From the NCBI RefSeq assembly GCF_900099785.1, contig NZ_FNDS01000008.1:248001-312000 (forward strand): DNA of 64,000 bases, given 5' to 3'. A program made the translations under genes and the position numbers. Shown here piece after piece: positions 46,413-56,224 of the stretch. Within the stretch, counting starts at the first letter, position 1. Every line of letters begins with the position of its first letter. Origin of the DNA: Pseudomonas panipatensis (lineage in GTDB: Bacteria > Pseudomonadota > Gammaproteobacteria > Pseudomonadales > Pseudomonadaceae). The notes beneath the pieces were generated by a model. It was not told the origin of the DNA. It was given only the letters and a program-made list of their open reading frames with translations, and ran no database searches.

Positions 46413-47588
46413 ATGAGCAAGGTGACCGAATTGCCCATCGCCCAGCCGCTGCGTGGCGTGCGGGTGCTGGACCTGAGCCGGGTACTGGCCGGGCCGCACT
46501 GCACCGCCATGCTCGCCGACCTGGGCGCCGAGGTGATCAAGTTCGAAGTGCCGGGGCATGGCGACGACAGTCGCCATCTCGGCCCGTTCAAGGATGGCGA
46601 GAGTGTCTACTTCGGCCTGATCAACCGTGGCAAACGCAGTGTCGAGCTGGACTTCAAGGAGCCCACCGAGCTGGCGCGTTTCTACCAGATGGTGGCCGAC
46701 GCCGACGTGGTGGTGGAGAACTTCCGCCCCGGCGTCACCCAGCGCCTGGGCATCGATTTCGACAGCCTGCGCCAGCACAACCCCAAGCTGATCTACGCGA
46801 GCATTTCCGGCTTCGGCCAGAACGGCCCGCTGTCGCGTCGGCCGGCCTACGACATCGTCGCCCAGGCGATGTCCGGGCTGATGAGCGTCACCGGTTTCGA
46901 GCAGACCGGGCCGACCCGCTGCGGCGAAGCCCTCGGCGACTTGTGCGCCGGGGTCTACGCGGCCTGGGCGATCAGCAGCGCGCTGTTCTCCCGTGAGCAT
47001 CAGGGCAGCAGCGCGCAGTACCTCGACGTGGCGATGTTCGACGTGTTGGTCAGCCTGCAGATGACCGGCCTCTCCAACCTCTTCGCCCATGGCACGGCGC
47101 CGGGCCTGGTGGGCAACCGCCACCCGGTGTCGACGCCCTTCGACACCTACCGCGCCGCCGACGGCCTGGTGGTGATCGCGGTGGCCAGCGACAAGCTGTT
47201 CCGGCGCTTCTGCGAAAGCATCGGGCGCGCCGAGCTGGCCGACGATCCGCGCTTCGCCGACGACCCCTCGCGCACCCGCCACGAGCAGGCCCTGCGCGCC
47301 GAGATCGAGGCCTGGACCGGCCAGCGCAGCGTCGAGCAAGCCTGCGACCTGCTGCTCGATGCCGGCGTACCGGCCTCGCCGGTGTGGAACCTGGCCGAAG
47401 CCAGCGGCAGCGAACAGGCGCAGGCGCGCCAGTTGCTGGTGCAGCCGGCCGACGGCCTGCCGCCGCTGGTGCCGCAGCCGGTGCATTTCAACGGGCGCAA
47501 GCCCCATGCCGCGACGCGCGCGCCCCGCCTGGGCGAAGCCAATGCCGCGTTCGGCCTCGGTCAACCTGGAGCTGTGAATGAACTTTGA
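46413..47588 (+). CDS. class III (CaiB/BaiF) CoA-transferase in the hut operon
   Basis: 391 residues of the formyl-CoA transferase/CaiB family: GVRVLDLSRVLAGPHCTAMLADLGAEVIKFE, NRGKRSVELDFK, VVENFRPGV, and the acylated Asp176 in GEALGDLCAG. These enzymes move CoA between carboxylates. It starts 13 bases after hutU and overlaps the acyl-CoA dehydrogenase by 11 bases. No hut step uses CoA; by analogy with CaiB/CaiA I infer exchange between imidazolepropionate and urocanate (imidazolepropionyl-CoA/urocanyl-CoA). Confidence 0.88.
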   Translation: MSKVTELPIAQPLRGVRVLDLSRVLAGPHCTAMLADLGAEVIKFEVPGHGDDSRHLGPFKDGESVYFGLINRGKRSVELDFKEPTELARFYQMVADADVVVENFRPGVTQRLGIDFDSLRQHNPKLIYASISGFGQNGPLSRRPAYDIVAQAMSGLMSVTGFEQTGPTRCGEALGDLCAGVYAAWAISSALFSREHQGSSAQYLDVAMFDVLVSLQMTGLSNLFAHGTAPGLVGNRHPVSTPFDTYRAADGLVVIAVASDKLFRRFCESIGRAELADDPRFADDPSRTRHEQALRAEIEAWTGQRSVEQACDLLLDAGVPASPVWNLAEASGSEQAQARQLLVQPADGLPPLVPQPVHFNGRKPHAATRAPRLGEANAAFGLGQPGAVNEL

Positions 47589-48723
47589 CATCGACGCCAC
47601 CGAGCTGGCCATCGTCGACGCCGCCGAGCGCGTCTGCCGCGACGTACTGCAAGCCAACGCGCAGCGCTACGACGAGAGCGAGAGCTTCTGCGCCGAAAGC
47701 CTGCGGGCCCTGGGCGAGCTGGGCTTCATGGGCATCAACCTGCCGGAGAGCTATGGCGGCTTCGGTATCGGCAGCCTGGCCATGAGCCGGGTGGTCGAGG
47801 CGGTGTCCGCCGCCTGCGCCTCCACCGCTTCGGCGCTCACCGCACACTTCCTCGCCACCGACTCGATCCTCATCGGCGGCAGCGAGGAGCAGCGCCAGGA
47901 ATGGCTGCCGCGCTGCGCCAGCGGCGAGCTGCTGGGCGCCTTCGGCCTCACCGAACCGGCCGCCGGCTCCAACCCGGCGGACATGCGCACCCGCGCCGTG
48001 CGGGAAAACGGCGGCTGGCGCATCCGCGGCAGCAAGCACTACATCACCAACGCCCGCGAAGCCGACTTCATCGTGCTCTACGCCAAGACCGATGCCGAGG
48101 CCGGCGCGCGTGGCATCAGCGCCTTCCTGATTCCCAAGGGCAGTGCCGGCGTGAGCTTCTCCAACCCGGAGAAGACCATGGGCCTGCGCGGCAGCACCAT
48201 CTACGAGCTGGCGCTGGACTGCTGGCTGCCCGAGTCGGCGCTGCTCGGCAGCGAGAACCAGGGCTTCCGCACCGCCATGGAAGTGCTCGATCGCGGCCGC
48301 GTGGAAGTCGCCGCCATGTCCCTGGGCATCGCCCGCGCGGCCATGGAGTACGCGCTCAAGTGGGTGGACGAGCGGCAGATCGGAGCCAAGCCGCTGTCGG
48401 CCTACCAGGGCACCCAGTGGCGCCTGGCCGACATGCACGCGCAGCTGGAAGCGGCACGCCTGTTGACCATGAAGGCCGCCGCCCGGCGCGACAGCGGCGA
48501 GCGCTTCAGCCTGGAGTCAGCCACCGCCAAGCTGTTCGCCGCCGAGGCCTGTGGCTTCATCACCGACGCCGCGCTGCAACTGCATGGCGGCTACGGCTAC
48601 ATCCGCGACCTGCCGCTGGAGCGCTTCGTCCGCGACGCGCGCATCCTGCGGATTTTCGAGGGCACCTCGGAGGTACAGAAAATCATCATTTCCCGCGCCG
48701 TGCTGGAGGCCGCCCGCCAGTGA
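47578..48723 (+). CDS. acyl-CoA dehydrogenase in the hut operon
   Basis: 381 residues, FAD-dependent, alpha,beta-dehydrogenating; electrons go to ETF. FAD/substrate motifs are AFGLTEPAAGSNPADMRTRA and the HGGYGYIRDLPLERFVRDARI block; the catalytic base is likely Glu361 (IFEGTSEVQKII). The length is that of short-chain acyl-CoA dehydrogenases. It is translationally coupled to the CoA-transferase. The inferred reaction is imidazolepropionyl-CoA to urocanyl-CoA, giving entry of imidazolepropionate into the pathway at HutU. Confidence 0.9.
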   Translation: MNFDIDATELAIVDAAERVCRDVLQANAQRYDESESFCAESLRALGELGFMGINLPESYGGFGIGSLAMSRVVEAVSAACASTASALTAHFLATDSILIGGSEEQRQEWLPRCASGELLGAFGLTEPAAGSNPADMRTRAVRENGGWRIRGSKHYITNAREADFIVLYAKTDAEAGARGISAFLIPKGSAGVSFSNPEKTMGLRGSTIYELALDCWLPESALLGSENQGFRTAMEVLDRGRVEVAAMSLGIARAAMEYALKWVDERQIGAKPLSAYQGTQWRLADMHAQLEAARLLTMKAAARRDSGERFSLESATAKLFAAEACGFITDAALQLHGGYGYIRDLPLERFVRDARILRIFEGTSEVQKIIISRAVLEAARQ

Positions 48724-48785
48724 CGGCGAGTGGCGCGGGGCAGGGCGGTGCGAGGCCGCCCACCCGCGAGGTATCAGGAGTCGCT

Positions 48786-48851
48786 GTGCATAACAACAAT
48801 GGCGTGGCCGTGGTGAGCGGCCACGCGCGAGGAGAGCTTCATGGCTGGTAA
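48786..48851 (+). other. leader with hairpin, Crc-type motif and possible mini-ORF before the transporter gene
   Basis: AGGAG then GTG at 48786 opens a 21-codon frame (starting M-H-N-N-N) that ends inside the transporter start region. It includes AACAACAA (48792-48799), an AANAANAA Crc/Hfq-type site, and a GCGTGGCCG/CGGCCACGC hairpin just before GAGGAGAG. Whether the peptide is made is unknown. Confidence 0.4.
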
Positions 48852-50238
48852 GTCCCTGATCGAAACCCGTTCCATCGATTACATTCCCGAGCGCGAGCGG
48901 CATGGCCGCCTGTTCAGTCAGTTCACCCTGTGGTTCGGCGCCAACCTGCAGATCACCGCCATCGTCACCGGCGCCCTGGCCGTGGTGCTCGGCGGCGATG
49001 TGTTCTGGTCACTGATCGGCCTGCTCATCGGGCAGGTCTTCGGTGGCCTGGTCATGGCCCTGCACGGCGCCCAGGGGCCCAAGTTGGGCCTGCCGCAGAT
49101 GATCTCCAGCCGCGTGCAGTTCGGCGTCTTCGGCGCGGTGATTCCGCTGATCCTGGTGTGCGTGATGTACATCGGCTTCAACGCCACCGGCACCGTGCTC
49201 GCCGGGCAGGCGGTCAGCCAGTTGCTCAGCGTCAGCGAGACCGCCGGCATCCTCATCTTCGCCGCGGTGATCATCGGCCTCACCGTCTGCGGCTACCGGG
49301 TCATCCATGTGCTCGGCAAGGCCGCCAGCGTGATCGGCATGCTCGCCTTCGCCTACCTGTTCGTGCGCCTGCTGTCGATGAACGACATCGGCGCGCTGCT
49401 GGACAACCGCCACTTCGCCTGGAGCAGCTTCCTCCTCGCCGTGTCTCTCTCGGCATCCTGGCAGATCGCCTTCGGCCCCTATGTCGCCGACTACTCGCGC
49501 TACCTGCCGAGCGACACCTCGTCGCTGAAAACCTTCTTCGCCGTCGGCCTGGGTTCGGTGATCGGCTCGCAGGCCTCGATGGTCCTCGGCGTGTTCGCCG
49601 CGGCGCTGGCCGGCAAGGCGTTCTCCGGCCAGCCGGTGGCCTACATCGTCGGTCTCGGTGCCAGCGGCCTGATGGCCTCGGCGCTGTTCTTCAGCGTGGC
49701 TCTGGGCAAGGTGACCATCTCCACCCTCAATGCCTACGGCAGCTTCATGTGCATCGCCACCATCATCAGTGGCTTCCGTGGCCACCTGACGATCACTCGC
49801 GTGCAACGGCTGGTCTTCGTGCTGGCCATCGTCGGCCTGTCCACCGGCCTGGCGCTGGCCGGCCAGCATTCGTTCCTGGCGGCGTTCAAGTCGTTCCTGC
49901 TGTTCCTCCTGGCCTTCTTCACGCCCTGGAGCGCGATCAACCTGGTGGACTACTACTGCATCACCCGCGAGCGCTATGACATCCCGGCGCTGTCCGATCC
50001 GGATGGCCGCTATGGCCGCTGGAACTGGACCGGCATCGGTGTCTACGCCTTCGGCGTGCTGGTGCAGATGCCCTTCATCGACAGCGGCTTCTATTCCGGC
50101 CCGCTGGTGGAGAAGCTGGGCGGCGTGGATATCTCCTGGCTGGTCGGTCTGCTGCTGCCAGCCATCCTCTACTTCTTCCTGGCGCGCCGTGACGCCAGCC
50201 ATGTGCCGGCGCAACTGGTGCTGCCGGTGCGCTCCTGA
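48841..50238 (+). CDS. NCS1 family (CodB-like) transporter of the hut operon
   Basis: 465 residues with about 12 transmembrane helices; NCS1 features are [27 protein letters not shown] and [21 protein letters not shown]. It has the usual length of cytosine/purine/allantoin permeases. Its place between hutU and hutI matches the codB-type hut transporter of Pseudomonas, for which urocanate or histidine-related substrates are proposed. GAGGAG precedes the ATG. Confidence 0.88.
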   Translation: MAGKSLIETRSIDYIPERERHGRLFSQFTLWFGANLQITAIVTGALAVVLGGDVFWSLIGLLIGQVFGGLVMALHGAQGPKLGLPQMISSRVQFGVFGAVIPLILVCVMYIGFNATGTVLAGQAVSQLLSVSETAGILIFAAVIIGLTVCGYRVIHVLGKAASVIGMLAFAYLFVRLLSMNDIGALLDNRHFAWSSFLLAVSLSASWQIAFGPYVADYSRYLPSDTSSLKTFFAVGLGSVIGSQASMVLGVFAAALAGKAFSGQPVAYIVGLGASGLMASALFFSVALGKVTISTLNAYGSFMCIATIISGFRGHLTITRVQRLVFVLAIVGLSTGLALAGQHSFLAAFKSFLLFLLAFFTPWSAINLVDYYCITRERYDIPALSDPDGRYGRWNWTGIGVYAFGVLVQMPFIDSGFYSGPLVEKLGGVDISWLVGLLLPAILYFFLARRDASHVPAQLVLPVRS

Positions 50239-50252
50239 CGCGAGGGACAGGC

Positions 50253-51461
50253 ATGAAACAGCTCTGGCAGAACTGCCATGCGGCAACCATGGTCGGCGGC
50301 CGCTACTCGATCATCGAGGATGCCGCCATCCTCACCGAGGGCCGGCTGATCCAGTGGATCGGCCGGCGCGCCGAGTTGCCCGCGCATGAAGTGCAGCGCC
50401 GCCACGACCTGGGCGGTGCCTGGGTCACCCCGGGCTTGATCGACTGCCACACCCACCTGGTGTTCGGCGGCGACCGCAGCGCCGAGTTCGAGCAGCGCCT
50501 GCAAGGCGTCAGCTATGCCGAGATCGCCGCCGCCGGTGGCGGCATCGCCAGCACCGTGCGCGCCACCCGCGAGGCCAGCGAGGACGACTTGCTGGCCAGC
50601 GCGATCAAGCGCGCGCGGCCGTTGCTGGCCGACGGCGTGACCGTGCTGGAAGTGAAGTCCGGCTACGGCCTCGACCTGGCCAGCGAACGCAAGATGCTCC
50701 GCGTCGCCCGCCGACTCGGCGAGGTGCTGCCGGTGACGGTGTGCGCCACCTGCCTGTCGGCCCACGCCCTGCCGGCGGAATACGCCGGGCGCGCCGACGC
50801 CTACATCGAGCTGATCTGCACGGAAATCCTCCCGGCCCTGGCCGCCGAAGGGCTGGTGGATGCGGTGGATGCCTTCTGCGAGCACCTGGCGTTCTCCCCG
50901 GCGCAGGTCGAGCGGGTGTTCCAGGCCGCGCAGCGCCTGGGCCTGCCGGTGAAGCTGCACGCCGAGCAGCTGTCTTCGTTGCACGGTTCCAGCCTGGCGG
51001 CGCGCTACCAGGCGCTGTCCGCCGACCACCTGGAATTCATGACCGAGGAAGACGCCATCGCCATGGCCGCCGCCGGTACCGTTGCGGTGCTGCTGCCGGG
51101 GGCCTTCTTCGTCTTGCGCGAAACCCAGCTGCCGCCGATCGAGGCGCTGCGCAAGCATGGCGTGGCCATGGCCCTGGCCAGCGACCTGAATCCCGGCACC
51201 TCGCCGGCGCTGTCGTTGCGGCTGATGCTCAACATGGGCTGCACGGCCTTCCGCCTGACCCCGGAAGAAGCCCTGGCCGGGGTCACGCTGAACGCCGCCA
51301 AGGCTCTCGGCCTGGGGCACACTCACGGCAGCCTGGAAGCCGGCAAAGTCGCCGACTTCGTCGCCTGGGACATTCAGCGTCCGGCCGAATTGGCCTATTG
51401 GCTCGGCGGCGACCTGCCGAAACGCATCATCCGTCACGCAGAGGAAGTTTCCTGTGGATAA
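50253..51461 (+). CDS. hutI: imidazolonepropionase
   Basis: 402-residue zinc amidohydrolase opening imidazolonepropionate to N-formiminoglutamate. Metal ligands are His66 and His68 ([14 protein letters not shown]); the family blocks [30 protein letters not shown] and [11 protein letters not shown] are present. It starts 14 bases after the transporter and overlaps hutG. Confidence 0.96.
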   Translation: MKQLWQNCHAATMVGGRYSIIEDAAILTEGRLIQWIGRRAELPAHEVQRRHDLGGAWVTPGLIDCHTHLVFGGDRSAEFEQRLQGVSYAEIAAAGGGIASTVRATREASEDDLLASAIKRARPLLADGVTVLEVKSGYGLDLASERKMLRVARRLGEVLPVTVCATCLSAHALPAEYAGRADAYIELICTEILPALAAEGLVDAVDAFCEHLAFSPAQVERVFQAAQRLGLPVKLHAEQLSSLHGSSLAARYQALSADHLEFMTEEDAIAMAAAGTVAVLLPGAFFVLRETQLPPIEALRKHGVAMALASDLNPGTSPALSLRLMLNMGCTAFRLTPEEALAGVTLNAAKALGLGHTHGSLEAGKVADFVAWDIQRPAELAYWLGGDLPKRIIRHAEEVSCG

Positions 51462-52257
51462 CGTACTGAGCTTCAGCCGCGGCCGCGTGCCGCTGCTGAT
51501 CAGCATGCCGCACCCCGGCACCCGCCTGACGCCGGCCCTGGAGGCCGGGCTGGTCGACGAGGCGAAAGGCTTGGCCGACACCGACTGGCATATCCCGCGG
51601 CTCTACGATTTCGCCAGCGAACTGGGCGCCAGCGTGCTGGCGGCGCACTATTCGCGCTACGTCATCGACCTCAACCGCCCGGCCGACGACCAGCCGCTGT
51701 ACGCCACCGCGACCACCGGCCTGTACCCGGACACCCTGTTCGACGGGCGCCCGTTGTTCCGCGCCGGCCAGACACCGTCGGCGGAAGAACGCGCGCGCTA
51801 CCTGGCCGAAGTGTGGACGCCCTACCACCGCAGCCTGGCCGAGGAACTGGCGCGGCTCAGGGCCGAATTCGGCTACGCCCTGCTGTGGGACGCCCATTCG
51901 ATTCGCTCGAATATCCCGCACCTGTTCGACGGGCGCCTGCCGGACTTCAACATCGGCACCTTCGCCGGCGCCAGTTGCGCCCCCGAACTGGCCGAGCGCC
52001 TGGCTGGCGTCTGCGCCGATGCGGTCGGCTACAGCCATGTGCTCAACGGCCGCTTCAAGGGTGGCTTCATCACCCGCCACTACGGCCGGCCGCAGCAGGA
52101 TGTGCATGCGGTGCAACTGGAGCTGGCGCAATGCACCTACATGAACGAGGCGGCGCCCTTCGCCTACCGCGAAGACCTGGCCGGTCCGACCCGCGCGGTG
52201 ATCCGGCGGATGCTGGAAACCTTCCTCGAATGGGGGCGGCAACGCTACGGGCGCTGA
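51454..52257 (+). CDS. hutG: N-formylglutamate deformylase
   Basis: 267 residues of the N-formylglutamate amidohydrolase family: [56 protein letters not shown] and [13 protein letters not shown]. It releases formate and glutamate, completing the five-step route with HutF. The start codon is GTG at 51454, overlapping the hutI stop; GAGGAAG lies 9 bases upstream. Confidence 0.94.
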   Translation: MDNVLSFSRGRVPLLISMPHPGTRLTPALEAGLVDEAKGLADTDWHIPRLYDFASELGASVLAAHYSRYVIDLNRPADDQPLYATATTGLYPDTLFDGRPLFRAGQTPSAEERARYLAEVWTPYHRSLAEELARLRAEFGYALLWDAHSIRSNIPHLFDGRLPDFNIGTFAGASCAPELAERLAGVCADAVGYSHVLNGRFKGGFITRHYGRPQQDVHAVQLELAQCTYMNEAAPFAYREDLAGPTRAVIRRMLETFLEWGRQRYGR

Positions 52258-52332
52258 CCCCGCCGAGCGTACCTTTGCCGCGCTCCAGTGGACCGGCCCG
52301 GACGCGGGTCGGTCGCGCTGGGCAAGGCGCTC

Positions 52333-52812
52333 TCAGGGTTGCAGGCCCAGGTGGCGAATCGGCGGCTGCGGCACCGCCAGGCGTTGCCAGACATCGTCGA
52401 GCAGCTCGGCCGGATAGAAGGACGCCAGCGTCGGCAGGTCGCCGCGCGGCACCCAGGCGACCTCGCGGATCTGGTACTCGTCGCCACCCAGGCCGCGCAG
52501 GTTGGCCAGGCTGATCTCGCCGCGCCAAGCGTCGACCCGGTAGAACAGTTCCAGGTGAAAGCGCCCGGCCAGCGGCTCGGCGAACTCGCGCACATACACC
52601 AGCGGGCCGACCTCCACCTCCAGGCCGGTTTCCTCGCGGCATTCGCGCTTCACGGTGTCGCGCGTCGATCGGTCGCTGAGCGACTCGAAACCGCCTCCCG
52701 GGGGAATCCAGTAGATGTCGTCGCCGACTTCGTGGCGGACCAGCAGAATGCGCTCGTCGCGGACCAGCAGGCCGGCGGCGCGGATGCGGTGCTGCAGGGG
52801 CGTGCGGTTCAT
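52333..52812 (-). CDS. Nudix hydrolase
   Basis: 159 residues with a Nudix fold: RAAGLLVRDERILLVRH, IPPGGGFE and the RECREETGLEVEVG core of the Nudix helix, which has a small insertion relative to the minimal consensus. It hydrolyses some nucleoside-diphosphate derivative; the substrate cannot be predicted. It is convergent with hutG and divergent from pip. Confidence 0.85.
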   Translation of the reverse strand: MNRTPLQHRIRAAGLLVRDERILLVRHEVGDDIYWIPPGGGFESLSDRSTRDTVKRECREETGLEVEVGPLVYVREFAEPLAGRFHLELFYRVDAWRGEISLANLRGLGGDEYQIREVAWVPRGDLPTLASFYPAELLDDVWQRLAVPQPPIRHLGLQP

Positions 52813-53031
52813 GCGGACCTCGCCAGCGGCCAGTGGTCGCAGGGGTTTCGGGACTGCCGGGAGTGGCCGCCGGCAGCTTGGCCAATGCGCGCCATTCGGC
52901 AAACGAAGAACTTCCTTGGCACGCCGAGTGAACTCCTTTATCGGTTTTGCTCCGGCCCGAGTATCATGCCCGACAACAAGGGATGGTATCCGGTCGATGG
53001 ACGACCGTACGTACTGATTCGGGAGTGCGCC
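52813..53031. other. divergent region Nudix / pip
   Basis: About 220 bases. A TATCAT element near 52962 may be a -10 for pip. Nothing else was recognised. Confidence 0.3.
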
Positions 53032-54003
53032 ATGCAGCTTTTGTATCCGGAGATCAAGCCTTACGCCCGACACCAACTGGCTGTCGAGGCGCCGCACGTC
53101 CTTTATGTGGACGAGAGCGGCAGCCCGGACGGTTTGCCGGTGCTGTTCGTGCATGGCGGTCCGGGTGCCGGCTGCGATGCCCTGTCGCGCCGCTTCTTCG
53201 ATCCCAACCTGTACCGCATCGTCACCTTCGACCAGCGTGGCTGTGGCCGCTCGACGCCCTTCGCCAGCCTGGAAAACAACACCACCTGGGATCTGGTCGC
53301 GGACATGGAGTGCATCCGCGAATTCCTCGGCATCGACAAATGGGTGCTGTTCGGCGGCTCCTGGGGATCGACCCTGTCGCTGGCCTACGCCCAGGCCCAC
53401 CCCGAACGCGTGCATGCGCTGATCCTGCGCGGGATCTTCCTGTGCCGCCCGCAGGACTTGCAGTGGTTCTACCAGGAGGGCGCCAGCCACCTGTTCCCGG
53501 ACTACTGGGAAGACTACCTGGCACCGATTCCGCCGGCCGAGCGCGACGACCTGATGCAAGCCTTCCGCAAGCGCCTGGTCGGTTCCGATCAGATCGCCCA
53601 GATGCACGCCGCGCGCGCCTGGTCGACCTGGGAAGGGCGCACTGCCACGCTGCGGCCCAATCCCGCGGTGGTCGAGCGCTTCAGCGATCCGCACCGCTCG
53701 CTGTCGATCGCCCGCATCGAGAACCACTACTTCGTCAACGGCGCCTTCCTCGAAGCGGACCAACTGCTCCGTGGCATGCAACGCATCGCCCACCTGCCGG
53801 GCGTGATCGTGCATGGCCGCTATGACGTGGTCTGCCCGCTGGACAACGCCTGGGCCCTGCACAAGGCCTGGCCGAACAGCGAGCTGCAGATCGTCCGCGA
53901 CGCCGGCCACGCGGCCAGCGAACCGGGCATCGCCGACGCCCTGGTGCGCGCCACCAACGAGATCGGCCGGCGTCTGCTGAACCTGCCGCCGGAGGTTCAA
54001 TGA
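53032..54003 (+). CDS. pip: proline iminopeptidase
   Basis: 323-residue alpha/beta hydrolase (S33) releasing N-terminal proline. It has the HGGPGAG oxyanion motif, DQRGCGRS, nucleophile Ser110 in GGSWGSTLS, Asp in HGRYDVVCP and His in [14 protein letters not shown] precedes the ATG at 53032. It overlaps dtd by four bases. Confidence 0.94.
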   Translation: MQLLYPEIKPYARHQLAVEAPHVLYVDESGSPDGLPVLFVHGGPGAGCDALSRRFFDPNLYRIVTFDQRGCGRSTPFASLENNTTWDLVADMECIREFLGIDKWVLFGGSWGSTLSLAYAQAHPERVHALILRGIFLCRPQDLQWFYQEGASHLFPDYWEDYLAPIPPAERDDLMQAFRKRLVGSDQIAQMHAARAWSTWEGRTATLRPNPAVVERFSDPHRSLSIARIENHYFVNGAFLEADQLLRGMQRIAHLPGVIVHGRYDVVCPLDNAWALHKAWPNSELQIVRDAGHAASEPGIADALVRATNEIGRRLLNLPPEVQ

Positions 54004-54437
54004 AGGCGCTGATCCAACGGGTGAGCGCGGCACGGGTGGAAGTCGCAGGTGATATCGTCGGCGCCATCGACCAGGGGCTGTTGGCATTAGTCGCGGTCGA
54101 ACCGCAGGACACCGAAGAAACGGCACAGCGTTTGCTGCATAAGCTGCTTAACTATCGAGTGTTCGCCGATATTGAAGGTAAGATGAACCTTTCCTTGAGC
54201 GATATCGGCGGCGGTCTGCTGTTGGTCTCGCAGTTCACCCTGGCCGCCGATACCCGCAAGGGTTTGCGGCCGAGTTTTTCCAGCGCGGCGCCGCCGGTAC
54301 AGGGCGCCGCGTTGTTCGATCATCTCGTGGAACAGGCGCGAGCCCGTCATCCGCTGGTCGCCACCGGTCGTTTCGGCGCCGACATGCAGGTGCACTTGGT
54401 CAACGACGGGCCGGTGACTTTTCTTCTGGAGGCTTGA
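54000..54437 (+). CDS. dtd: D-aminoacyl-tRNA deacylase
   Basis: 145 residues; hydrolyses D-amino acids wrongly attached to tRNA. It carries the SQFTLAADT motif and the Gly-cisPro motif ([12 protein letters not shown]). Length and start ([15 protein letters not shown]) are canonical. Coupled to pip through ATGA. Confidence 0.96.
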   Translation: MKALIQRVSAARVEVAGDIVGAIDQGLLALVAVEPQDTEETAQRLLHKLLNYRVFADIEGKMNLSLSDIGGGLLLVSQFTLAADTRKGLRPSFSSAAPPVQGAALFDHLVEQARARHPLVATGRFGADMQVHLVNDGPVTFLLEA

Positions 54438-54649
54438 ACACGCGGCTGGCTGTAATCTGGCCGTAGGATGATGGTAACGCGCATGCAACTAGAACAATGG
54501 CTCCCCGGCAGCGGCCACAGGCCGAGCGGGGATTCCTCGGTATGGCCGGGGAATCATTCGCACGCATCGGGGTCGGAATTCAATCGCCGGCACTTTGGCA
54601 TCGCCAAGGCCGGCCTTGGTTTATTTAAGTTCACGGACGAGGGGGACTC
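54438..54649. other. leader region upstream of opgGH
   Basis: It contains a TCCCCG/CGGGGA hairpin around a GGCC dyad and, close to the gene, TTATTTAAG, a possible -10 area. No gene seen. Confidence 0.35.
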
Positions 54650-56224
54650 GTGATTTTCCGTTCCGTTCAGCAACCCGCTTCTCGTAATACCCTGCGCGAC
54701 CTGCTGCTGGCCGGCTCCGCTATCCTGGCCATGGGCGCCGGGCAGGCCTGGGCCTTCAACCTCGACGACGTCGCCAGCCAGGCGAAGAAACTCGCCAGCG
54801 AGAAATACAGCGCGCCGGCCAGCAACCTGCCGTCGGTATTCAGCGAAATGAAGTTCGCCGATTACCAGCAGATTCGCTTCCGCATGGACAAGGCCTACTG
54901 GGCCGATGAAAAGACGCCGTTCAAGATCAGCTTCTACCACCAGGGCATGCACTTCGACACCCCGGTGAAAATCAACGAAGTGACCTCCAGCAACGTCAAG
55001 GAGATCAAGTACGATCCCTCGCGTTTCGATTTCGGTACGCTGAAGTTCGACGAGAATGCCACCAAGGATCTCGGCTACGCCGGTTTCCGCGTGCTCTTCC
55101 CGATCAACAAGGCCGACAAGCTCGACGAGATCACCACCTTCCTCGGCGCCAGCTACTTCCGCGTGGTCGGCAAGGGCCAGGCCTATGGCCTGTCCGCGCG
55201 TGGCCTGGCGCTGGATACCGCACTGCCGTCCGGTGAGGAGTTCCCGCGCTTCCGCGAGTTCTGGATCGAACGGCCGAAGTCGCAGGACAAGCATCTGGTG
55301 ATCTTCGCCCTGCTCGATTCGCCGCGCGCCACCGGTGCCTACCGTCTGGTCCTGCGTCCGGGTACCGACACCGTGGTCGACGTCAAGGCCCGTGTGTTCC
55401 TCCGCGACAAGGTCAGCAAGCTCGGCGTTGCACCGCTGACCAGCATGTTCCTGTTCGGCTCCAACCAGCCTTCCGCGCAACACAACTACCGTCCTGAGCT
55501 GCACGACTCCACCGGCCTGCAGATCCATGCCGGCAACGACGAGTGGATCTGGCGTCCGCTGAACAACCCGAAACACCTCTCGGTGAGCAGCTACAGCGTG
55601 GAGAATCCGAAGGGCTTCGGTCTGCTCCAGCGTGGTCGCGAATTCTCCCGTTACGAGGACCTGGACGACCGTTACGACCTGCGTCCGAGCGCCTGGATCG
55701 AGCCCATGGGCGACTGGGGCAAGGGCAGCGTCGAACTCGTCGAGATTCCCACCCCGGACGAAACCAACGACAACATCGTCGCCTTCTTCAACCCGGAGAA
55801 GCGCCCAGAGCCGGGGCAGTCGCTGGACTACTCCTACCGCCTGCACTGGACCATGGACGAGGACGCGCTGCATTCGCAGAAGATCGCCCTGGTCAAGCAG
55901 ACGCTGCGCTCCGTGGGTGACGTCAAGCAGGCCAACCTGATCCGTCAGCCCGACGGCAGCACCGCCCTGGTGGTCGATTTCGAAGGCGCCAACCTCAAGG
56001 CGTTGCCGGCCGACGCGCCGGTGACCACCCAGGTCAGCACCGACGACAACGCCGAGGTGAAGGAAAACAACCTGCGCTACAACCCGGTGACCCAGGGCTG
56101 GCGCCTGACGCTGCGAATCAAGGTCAAGGATTCGAAGAAGCCGACCGAGATGCGCGCGGCTCTGGTCAAAGATGGACAGATCCTCTCCGAAACCTGGAGC
56201 TATCAGCTGCCTGCCGATGAATAA
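54650..56224 (+). CDS. opgG: glucan biosynthesis protein OpgG (MdoG)
   Basis: 524-residue periplasmic protein needed for osmoregulated periplasmic glucans. The signal peptide ends G-Q-A-W-A before [14 protein letters not shown]; family blocks are FHQGMHF-like [37 protein letters not shown] and [24 protein letters not shown]. The start is GTG at 54650 with GAGGGGG upstream. It overlaps opgH by 8 bases, as usual for this operon. Confidence 0.95.
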   Translation: MIFRSVQQPASRNTLRDLLLAGSAILAMGAGQAWAFNLDDVASQAKKLASEKYSAPASNLPSVFSEMKFADYQQIRFRMDKAYWADEKTPFKISFYHQGMHFDTPVKINEVTSSNVKEIKYDPSRFDFGTLKFDENATKDLGYAGFRVLFPINKADKLDEITTFLGASYFRVVGKGQAYGLSARGLALDTALPSGEEFPRFREFWIERPKSQDKHLVIFALLDSPRATGAYRLVLRPGTDTVVDVKARVFLRDKVSKLGVAPLTSMFLFGSNQPSAQHNYRPELHDSTGLQIHAGNDEWIWRPLNNPKHLSVSSYSVENPKGFGLLQRGREFSRYEDLDDRYDLRPSAWIEPMGDWGKGSVELVEIPTPDETNDNIVAFFNPEKRPEPGQSLDYSYRLHWTMDEDALHSQKIALVKQTLRSVGDVKQANLIRQPDGSTALVVDFEGANLKALPADAPVTTQVSTDDNAEVKENNLRYNPVTQGWRLTLRIKVKDSKKPTEMRAALVKDGQILSETWSYQLPADE

